19,884 nt of DNA from Desulfobacca_B sp046538075 (GTDB taxonomy: Bacteria; Desulfobacterota; Desulfobaccia; Desulfobaccales; Desulfobaccaceae). The notes beneath the pieces are model-generated. The model did not search any database, was not told where the DNA came from, and saw nothing but the letters and a program-made list of their open reading frames with translations. Every line of letters starts with the position of its first letter. Within the stretch, counting starts at the first letter, position 1. The DNA lies in assembly GCA_046538075.1 (NCBI GenBank), contig JBKHJN010000043.1:1-19884 (forward strand), read 5' to 3'. Shown piece after piece: positions 14,528 to 19,884 of the stretch. The translations under genes and the position numbers were made by a program.

Positions 14528-15753
14528 GCATGCATCAGGCCCGCTGGGTGGTGCCGGTAAGCAGCCCGGTGCTGGAAAACGGGGCGGTGGTGGTCTCCGG
14601 GGAGCGGATCGTGGCCGTGGGCCCGGCCGCGGCGCTGCGCCGCCAATATGCCTGTCGTTGCCATGATCACGGGGATGGAGCTATCCTCCCGGCCCTGGTC
14701 AATGCCCATGTCCATTTGGAATTGTCAGCACTGCGGGGACGGTTTGCTCCGCAATCGAGCTTTGGCCGCTGGCTGGAGGCCGCTTTAGCTGAGATTGCCT
14801 GCCTGTCTCCCGCCGAGATGAGCCAGGGCGTGCGGCAGGGGTTGGCCGAACTCCGACGCTTCGGCACCATCATGGTAGGAGAGGTCAGCAATACCTGTTT
14901 GAGCCTGCCTCTGCTTTTGGAAAGCGGCTTGGATTTTCACTATTTTTACGAATGTCTGGGGTTTAACCTTATTAGGACGGAACCTCTTGAAACCGATTTT
15001 CGGATTTTCGCCAGTCCTTGGGCTTGCAACATCCCTAATTTTTCCGCCGCAGCGCATGCCCCCTATTCGGTATCTGCGGCCCTGTTCCACGGCATCGCAG
15101 ACTGGAACCGGCGCTATGGCCGCCGGAACACCGTCCACCTGGCGGAATCAGGGGAGGAGGTCCAATTCCTAAATCAGGGTAACGGCTTTTTCCAGGATCT
15201 GCTGCAACACCGGGGCCGCTGGCGAGCCGATTATCAGCCGCCGCAATGCTCGCCGGTGGCCTATCTGGACCGTCTGGGTTTCCTGGGCCCTGAAACTCTG
15301 GCGGTACATGCTGTCTGGCTGGACCCGGACGACCGGGAAATTTTGGCCCGGCGTTTGTGTTGGGCCGTGTTATGCCCCCGTTCCAATCTTTTCACCGGGG
15401 CGGGATTCCCTGATCTTCCGGAACTGCATCGGGCCGGGGTGCGCCTGGCCCTGGGGACCGATTCTCTGGCCAGCAACCAGGACCTTAACCTGTTTAATGA
15501 ACTGCTGACCCTGTATCAACATTACCCGGAATTTCCCTTGGACCAATTGCTGGCTTTGGCCACCCAACAGGGGGCCCAGGCCCTGGGCCGCGGCGATGAT
15601 TTGGGCAGTCTGGCCCCCGGCAAGAAGGCGGCCCTGCTGTTCATCCCCTTAGAGTCGGAAAGCCATTTCTGGCCAGACTTGCTGGCCGCGGGCGCGACGG
15701 GGAAGATTTCCTGGGTCGGCGCTCCTGGTCCGGAGGGCGGAGATGGAAGTTAA
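14515..15753 (+). CDS. mqnX: Aminofutalosine deaminase, amidohydrolase family
   Basis: Deaminates aminofutalosine to futalosine. The 412-aa product has the amidohydrolase metal set: NAHVHLE (His65, His67), TVHLAES (His208), AVHAVWLD (His265) and ALGTDSLASN (Asp316). The layout fits the adenosine-deaminase-like MqnX group. I chose ATG 14515, with GAGG ten bases upstream, giving a 13-base overlap with the previous stop; a longer in-frame start at 14449 would overlap 79 bases and add unrelated Pro/Arg-rich residues. It overlaps the start of mqnA by 11 bases. Its position between the nucleosidase-like gene and mqnA supports the role; general cytosine or guanine deaminase activity is a less likely alternative. 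Confidence 0.88.
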   Translation: MVPLSMHQARWVVPVSSPVLENGAVVVSGERIVAVGPAAALRRQYACRCHDHGDGAILPALVNAHVHLELSALRGRFAPQSSFGRWLEAALAEIACLSPAEMSQGVRQGLAELRRFGTIMVGEVSNTCLSLPLLLESGLDFHYFYECLGFNLIRTEPLETDFRIFASPWACNIPNFSAAAHAPYSVSAALFHGIADWNRRYGRRNTVHLAESGEEVQFLNQGNGFFQDLLQHRGRWRADYQPPQCSPVAYLDRLGFLGPETLAVHAVWLDPDDREILARRLCWAVLCPRSNLFTGAGFPDLPELHRAGVRLALGTDSLASNQDLNLFNELLTLYQHYPEFPLDQLLALATQQGAQALGRGDDLGSLAPGKKAALLFIPLESESHFWPDLLAAGATGKISWVGAPGPEGGDGS

Positions 15754-16564
15754 ACTGCGCTTGGGCCGCATCTGTTATATTAATGTCCTGCCGATCTATT
15801 ACGCCATGGAGCAGGCTTATGTGCCGAATGGGGCTGAGGTGATCTGGGGCACGCCCGCCGAACTTAACGACCGGATGTTCACCGGAGGATTAGATGTCAG
15901 CGGCATCTCTTCCCTGGAATATGGCCGCCATTTTTATAAGTATCTGCTGTTGCCCGATCTTTCCATCAGCTCTCAAGGCGATGTCGGCAGCGTGCTGTTC
16001 TTCAGCCATCTGCCCTTTCACCGGCTGAGTGGCCAGCCGGTGCTGCTCAGCCACAGTTCAGCCACCTCGGCGGCATTGGTAAAAATCATTCTGGCCGAAC
16101 TTTACGGGGCCCGGCCACTTTATAATTCCGGAGCGGTGGCCCGGCATTTTTCGCCCGGCTGGGCCGCACTGCTGGCCATCGGCGATGAGGCCTTACGGTT
16201 GCGGGCTACAGGAAACTATCCTTATTACCTTGATCTGGGGCAGGCCTGGTACGACCTCACCGGCATGCCGTTCGTGTTCGGAGTCTGGGCGGTGCGGCAG
16301 TCCTGTTTTGCCCGACATGCCGCTCAGGTGCATTATCTGCACCAGAATCTGCTCAGGGCCAAAGATTGGGGGCTTGAATATTTACCAGAAATCAGCCATC
16401 GAGCCGCTGATTTACTGGGACTGGATTATCAGGAACTGCTCCATTATTTTAGCCGGTTAAACTATGGCTTAGATGACCTGCAACAAAAAGGGCTAGAGGC
16501 CTTTTACCGTTATCTGGACAAATTGGGGGTATTAGCTGAAATGCCACAATTGCGGTTTATTTAA
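15743..16564 (+). CDS. mqnA: Chorismate dehydratase
   Basis: Dehydrates chorismate to 3-[(1-carboxyvinyl)oxy]benzoate, the first committed step of the futalosine pathway. The 273-aa protein has the MqnA start LGRICYINVLPIYYAME, the GTPAELNDRMFTGGLDVSGISSLEYGRH segment and the LSHSSATSAALVKIIL region. The ATG overlaps the mqnX stop and has GGAGG six bases upstream. MqnD, a member of the same fold, begins with a different SPCPND-type motif, so this is MqnA and not MqnD. Confidence 0.93.
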   Translation: MEVKLRLGRICYINVLPIYYAMEQAYVPNGAEVIWGTPAELNDRMFTGGLDVSGISSLEYGRHFYKYLLLPDLSISSQGDVGSVLFFSHLPFHRLSGQPVLLSHSSATSAALVKIILAELYGARPLYNSGAVARHFSPGWAALLAIGDEALRLRATGNYPYYLDLGQAWYDLTGMPFVFGVWAVRQSCFARHAAQVHYLHQNLLRAKDWGLEYLPEISHRAADLLGLDYQELLHYFSRLNYGLDDLQQKGLEAFYRYLDKLGVLAEMPQLRFI

Positions 16565-16567
16565 AAG

Positions 16568-16595
16568 TTTTCTGTTTTCCGTTTTCTGTTTTCGG
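16568..16595. repeat. Heptamer tandem repeat after mqnA
   Basis: Four exact 7-bp units: TTTTCTG, TTTTCCG, TTTTCTG, TTTTCGG. The array starts four bases after the mqnA stop codon. It is the reverse complement family of the repeat at 18762-18793. Confidence 0.8.
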
Positions 16596-16637
16596 TGGCA
16601 GCAGTGGAAGTAGGGGTGCAATTCATTGAACCCTAAA

Positions 16638-16657
16638 GGGCTTGATAAATCAAGCCC
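16638..16657. repeat. Inverted repeat between mqnA and the ubiD-like gene
   Basis: GGGCTTGAT-AA-ATCAAGCCC is a perfect 9-bp stem with a 2-nt spacer, followed by CCTACAAAAA. The form matches common dispersed palindromes and lacks a U-run, so I do not call it a terminator. Confidence 0.6.
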
Positions 16658-16720
16658 CTACAAAAATCTCCATTTGATGGCCACTTAGTTTTAAAATAAC
16701 GCAAATCGAGGCGCAGAGAC

Positions 16721-18169
16721 ATGGGCTATAACAGCCTGCAACATTTTATCGAGGTGCTGGAGCGACAGGGCGAACTGCAGCGGATCGGGGAACCGGTCAG
16801 TCCCTTTCTGGAGATTACCGAAATCACCGACCGGGTCTGCAAGCAGGGCGGACCGGCCTTGCTGTTCGAGAAGGTGCCGGGGTACCAGATGCCGGTGTTG
16901 ATGAATGCCTTCGGCTCTTTGAAGCGGATGTGCCTGGCCCTGGAAGTTGACCGTCTGGACGAAATCGCCGCCGAACTGCTCAGCTTCCTGGAGGCCGAGA
17001 CCCCCAACACTCTGATTAAGAAGCTTAAATTATTGCCAAAATTACGGCGGCTGGCCAATTTCTTTCCCCAAACCGTCAGCCGCGCCCCCTGCCAGGAAGT
17101 CATCCGGCGGCAGGAGGAAGTGGATCTCAGCAAGATTCCGGTGCTGACCTGCTGGCCGCAAGATGGCGGGCCCTTCATCACCTTGCCGGTAGTGATTACC
17201 CACCACCCGGAGACTGGCCAGCGCAATGTCGGCATGTATCGCCTCCAGGTCTTTGATAAGCAGACCACCGGTATGCACTGGCATCGCCATAAAGGCGGTG
17301 CCCAGCATTACCGGGTAGCCGAGGCCCGGGGCGAACGGTTGCCGGCGGCGGTGGCCCTGGGGCCGGATCCGGCCGTCACCTACGCCGCCACCGCGCCGCT
17401 ACCCGATGACCTCGATGAAATCATCTTTGCCGGATTTTTGCGGCAGGCGCCGGTGGAACTGGTGCCTTGCATTACTGTCCCCTTGTCCGTGCCGGCCAAC
17501 AGTCAGATCGTCCTGGAAGGCTACCTGGAACCCGGGGAACGCCGCCGCGAAGGCCCCTTTGGCGACCATACCGGCTACTATTCCTTGCCGGATGACTATC
17601 CGGTCTTTCACCTCACCGCCCTGACCCACCGCCGGCGGCCGATATATCCGGCCACCATCGTCGGCCAGCCGCCCATGGAAGACTGTTTCATGGCCAAGGC
17701 CACGGAACGCATCTTCCTCCCCTTGATCAAAAAACAACTGCCGGAAATCATTGATCTCAATCTGCCGGTGGAAGGGGTTTTCCATAATCTGGCCTTTGTC
17801 TCGATTGACAAACACTATCCCGGTCAGGCCCGCAAGGTCATGCATGCCCTGTGGGGCCTGGGCCAGATGATGTTTACCAAAATTATCGTCATTTTCGATA
17901 AGGAAGTGGACGTCCAAAATCTGTCGCAGGTGCTCTGGCGGCTGGGGAATAATATCGACCCGCGGCGCGATCTGGTCCTGGTCGACGGGCCGGTGGATGT
18001 GCTAGACCACGCCTCGCCCCTGCCCCATTACGGCTCCAAAATGGGCATCGACGCCACCCGCAAATGGCCCGAAGAGGGCTTTAGCCGGGAATGGCCGCCA
18101 ATCATTGAGATGGCTCCTGAGGTAGTTAAAAAGGTAGATGAATTATGGCCCCGCCTGGGACTGGAATAA
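16721..18169 (+). CDS. mqnL: UbiD-family prenyl-FMN decarboxylase (menaquinone)
   Basis: Expected to remove the carboxylate from prenylated 1,4-dihydroxy-6-naphthoate. The 482-aa product shows the UbiD pattern: QGGPALLFEKVPGYQMPVLMN near the N-terminus, GMYRLQVFDKQTTGMHWHRHKGGAQHY, and EGPFGDHTGYYSLPDDYPVFHLTALTHR, which holds the catalytic Glu/Asp region. The start has GAGG about nine bases upstream. A 156-bp repeat-bearing gap separates it from mqnA. Its last 25 bases overlap the ubiX-like gene, whose product supplies prenyl-FMN. The substrate is inferred from context; UbiD for ubiquinone is unlikely alongside futalosine genes. Confidence 0.9.
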   Translation: MGYNSLQHFIEVLERQGELQRIGEPVSPFLEITEITDRVCKQGGPALLFEKVPGYQMPVLMNAFGSLKRMCLALEVDRLDEIAAELLSFLEAETPNTLIKKLKLLPKLRRLANFFPQTVSRAPCQEVIRRQEEVDLSKIPVLTCWPQDGGPFITLPVVITHHPETGQRNVGMYRLQVFDKQTTGMHWHRHKGGAQHYRVAEARGERLPAAVALGPDPAVTYAATAPLPDDLDEIIFAGFLRQAPVELVPCITVPLSVPANSQIVLEGYLEPGERRREGPFGDHTGYYSLPDDYPVFHLTALTHRRRPIYPATIVGQPPMEDCFMAKATERIFLPLIKKQLPEIIDLNLPVEGVFHNLAFVSIDKHYPGQARKVMHALWGLGQMMFTKIIVIFDKEVDVQNLSQVLWRLGNNIDPRRDLVLVDGPVDVLDHASPLPHYGSKMGIDATRKWPEEGFSREWPPIIEMAPEVVKKVDELWPRLGLE

Positions 18170-18726
18170 AGCGCTACGCCATTGCCCTGACCGGGGCCAG
18201 CGGCATGATCTATGCCCGCGAACTTTTTGGTTATTTCCAGAACCGCGCCGATCTGGAAATTCATGCCGTCTGTTCCGCCGCCGGAGAGCAGGTGCTCAGG
18301 CTGGAATTAGGTCTCAGCTTACCGGAACTGGTCGGGCCTCGGGTCATCATTCACTCGGTCAAAGACTTTGCCGCACCTCTGGCCAGCGGTTCCTTTCGCC
18401 TCCAGGCTCTGGTAGTGATCCCCTGTACGATGGGTACCCTGGGCGCTATTGCCCAGGGCCAGTCGCAGAACCTGATCCATCGGGCCGCCGAGGTCTGTCT
18501 GAAGGAACGGCGGCCGCTGCTCTTGGTGGTGCGGGAGACGCCGCTTAACCTCATCCATCTCCGCAATATGAGCCAGGCGGCCCAAGCCGGGGCGACGATT
18601 TTCCCTGCCATGCCCGGTTTTTATCACCAACCTCTGACCCTGGCGGAATTGGCCCGCAACTTTGTCGGCCGCCTCCTGGATCACTTGGGCCTGGAACATC
18701 ATCTGACCACGCGCTGGGGCGAATAA
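18145..18726 (+). CDS. mqnM: UbiX-family flavin prenyltransferase
   Basis: Makes prenyl-FMN for the UbiD-type partner. The 193-aa protein has ALTGASGMIYARELF at the N-terminus, VVIPCTMGTLGAIAQGQSQNLIHRAAEVCLKERRPLLLVVRETPLNLIHLRNM and the PAMPGFYHQP segment, all diagnostic of UbiX. The ATG at 18145 lies inside the end of the ubiD-like gene, and no other in-frame start is nearer the conserved core. The stop overlaps the ATG of the next gene as TAATG. Confidence 0.93.
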   Translation: MAPPGTGIKRYAIALTGASGMIYARELFGYFQNRADLEIHAVCSAAGEQVLRLELGLSLPELVGPRVIIHSVKDFAAPLASGSFRLQALVVIPCTMGTLGAIAQGQSQNLIHRAAEVCLKERRPLLLVVRETPLNLIHLRNMSQAAQAGATIFPAMPGFYHQPLTLAELARNFVGRLLDHLGLEHHLTTRWGE

Positions 18727-19646
18727 TGGGCCGTTTATCTGTCCAACCACACAATCCCCTTAACAGAAAACCGAAAACCGAAAACCGAGAACCTTTTTTC
18801 CAATCAATCCTCATCCTGCTGGCAATGATCAAGATCGAGCACACCGTCTTTGCCCTCCCTTTTGCCTTCATGGGGGCCTTGCTGGCGGCCCGGGGCTTGC
18901 CCAGCGGACGGCAGGCACTGTTCATTCTACTGGCCATGGTTGGGGCCCGGAGTGCGGCCATGGCCTTCAACCGCCTGGTGGATGCGCCTTATGACGCCCT
19001 CAATCCCCGCACCCGGAACCGGGCCTTGCCGCAAGGATTGCTCAGCCGGGCGGCGACGATCCGATTTATTCTGGGCAGCGCCCTGCTGTTTTTCTGGGCC
19101 GCGGCGCAGCTCAACCGCCTCTGCCTGCTGTTCTCGCCCCTGGCCCTGGCGGTAATCCTGCTTTATTCTTTTGTCAAACGCTTCACCTGGGTCTGCCACC
19201 TGTGGCTGGGCGCGGCCCTGGCCATGGCTCCCAGCGCCGGCTGGATTGCGGTGCGGGGTGATCTGACCATTGTGCCGCTAATGCTGTCTTTGGCAGTACT
19301 GCTGTGGGTGGCGGGCTTTGACATCCTCTATGCCCTCCAGGATGAGGAATTCGACCGCCGGATGGGGCTCTTTTCCTGTCCTTGCCGTTTTGGCCGGCTC
19401 TGGTCGCTGCGCCTGGCCGCCGGTCTGCACCTGGGCGCAGCATTGGGCTTTATCCTGACCGGCTGGCTGGCCGGACTGGGTTGGCTCTATCTGGCCATGG
19501 CGCTGGCTGCCGGAGTTTTATTGCTGGTGGAACACGCTTTGCTCTCCCCTCACGACCTCTCTCGCCTTAACCATGCCTTCTTCACCCTCAATGGACTGGT
19601 AGGACTGCTGCTGGGCCTGGCAACCCTTTTTAGCCTCTGGCCTTGA
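18726..19646 (+). CDS. mqnP: UbiA-family prenyltransferase (menaquinone)
   Basis: Attaches the polyprenyl chain to 1,4-dihydroxy-6-naphthoate in the membrane. The 306-aa protein has both aspartate-rich motifs: NRLVDAPYDALNPRTRNR and DILYALQDEEFD. Between and after them lie about seven to eight hydrophobic spans. The first about 33 residues are odd: the segment NRKPKTENREP is encoded by the 7-bp repeat at 18762-18793. The conserved protein seems to begin near IKIEHTVFALPFAFMG (from 18828). ATG 18726 overlaps the mqnM stop (TAATG) and is the only in-frame start before ATG 18825, which has no ribosome binding site. Translation from either is possible. Confidence 0.88.
   Translation: MGRLSVQPHNPLNRKPKTENREPFFQSILILLAMIKIEHTVFALPFAFMGALLAARGLPSGRQALFILLAMVGARSAAMAFNRLVDAPYDALNPRTRNRALPQGLLSRAATIRFILGSALLFFWAAAQLNRLCLLFSPLALAVILLYSFVKRFTWVCHLWLGAALAMAPSAGWIAVRGDLTIVPLMLSLAVLLWVAGFDILYALQDEEFDRRMGLFSCPCRFGRLWSLRLAAGLHLGAALGFILTGWLAGLGWLYLAMALAAGVLLLVEHALLSPHDLSRLNHAFFTLNGLVGLLLGLATLFSLWP
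18762..18793. repeat. Heptamer tandem repeat inside the 5' end of mqnP
   Basis: After AACAG come units AAAACCG (18767-18773), AAAACCG (18774-18780), AAAACCG (18781-18787) and AGAACCT. It is in the same family as the array at 16568-16595, in inverted orientation. It is in the reading frame of mqnP as annotated from ATG 18726. Confidence 0.8.
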
Positions 19647-19839
19647 ATCGCGACTCCAGGCGATTAGCTCATGGATGAGTGGTTTTTGGGGTTATCACCC
19701 GGAGCCAGGCTCAGGCTCGCTTGTCCATGAAGGCATCTTGGAATGATATTTGGCCAGTTTGGGAAATAATCTCAAGTTAGCTGATTGTCAGCCGATTGAT
19801 AATTAACCAGCCTTTTTTCAGTTTTTTTAAACTTTGTGC
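19647..19839. other. Intergenic region after the menaquinone genes
   Basis: No gene is visible. It holds a short stem GAGCC/GGCTC near 19700 and AGCTGA/TCAGC near 19779-19793, with T-rich tracts about 20 bases later. None is a convincing terminator for the operon. Confidence 0.4.
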
Positions 19840-19869
19840 TTGACAATTTTTTCCCGCTGGTCTTAAAAT
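19840..19869 (+). promoter_or_regulatory. Sigma-70-type promoter at the window edge
   Basis: A perfect -35 TTGACA (19840-19845), an 18-bp spacer and -10 TAAAAT (19864-19869, five of six). It faces out of the window, so it would drive a plus-strand gene starting beyond 19884. Confidence 0.65.
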
Positions 19870-19884
19870 TGGGGCATTGAAATT

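Noticed and set aside
16638..16657. Transcription terminator between mqnA and mqnL
   Set aside because: The stem is perfect but is followed by CCTACAAAAA and not by a T-run on the plus strand; it looks like a dispersed repeat.

Overview
The window looks like a chromosomal segment from an anaerobic, respiring bacterium, most likely a deltaproteobacterium (Desulfobacterota). This is inferred from the combination of a futalosine-type menaquinone cluster, a short class I-alpha glutamine synthetase, a stand-alone FMN-domain glutamate synthase with a ferredoxin, and a NifA-like sigma-54 activator. No search was possible, so the taxonomy stays an inference. Genes are GC-rich, intergenic gaps are AT-rich, and several gaps carry short dispersed repeats. 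There are no rRNA, tRNA, CRISPR or IS elements that I can support.

Left part (about 1-5760, all genes on the minus strand): a nitrogen-assimilation block. Read in the direction of transcription it holds a NifA-like enhancer-binding protein (5760-4231), a long AT-rich gap with a perfect palindrome, a glutamate-synthase FMN-domain protein (3705-2140), a small two-cluster ferredoxin (2095-1889) followed by a hairpin, and glnA (1530-202). A GG-N10-GC element 39-52 bp upstream of the glnA start fits a sigma-54 promoter, so the activator may act on it.

Middle part (5968-10600, minus strand): valS, a small Rho_N/SAP-like protein, a small zinc-ribbon protein and nadC lie in one direction. Upstream of valS is an unlisted small gene (10600-10427, 57 aa) with a good ribosome binding site and a textbook terminator.

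Right part (10729-19646, plus strand): a TetR-type regulator followed by a nearly complete futalosine menaquinone pathway: mqnE, mqnC, an MTAP-like nucleoside phosphorylase/hydrolase in the MqnB slot, an aminofutalosine deaminase (MqnX), mqnA, then ubiD-, ubiX- and ubiA-type late genes (mqnL, mqnM, mqnP). MqnD and the final methyltransferase are not in the window. The expected flow is chorismate (MqnA) to aminofutalosine (MqnE) to futalosine (MqnX) to dehypoxanthinyl futalosine (MTAP-like protein) to the cyclic form (MqnC); then, after MqnD, prenylation (MqnP) and decarboxylation (MqnL with the prenyl-FMN made by MqnM).

The most notable signals are: two matching operators (ATGACC-N4-GGTCAT), one overlapping the -10 box of the tetR gene and one that of mqnE, implying a dedicated TetR switch on menaquinone synthesis; the small 57-aa gene divergent from tetR; an MTAP-like enzyme whose base-binding residue points to hypoxanthine and whose phosphate loop is altered; and a family of 7-bp tandem repeats at gene junctions, one of which is translated as the N-terminus of MqnP.
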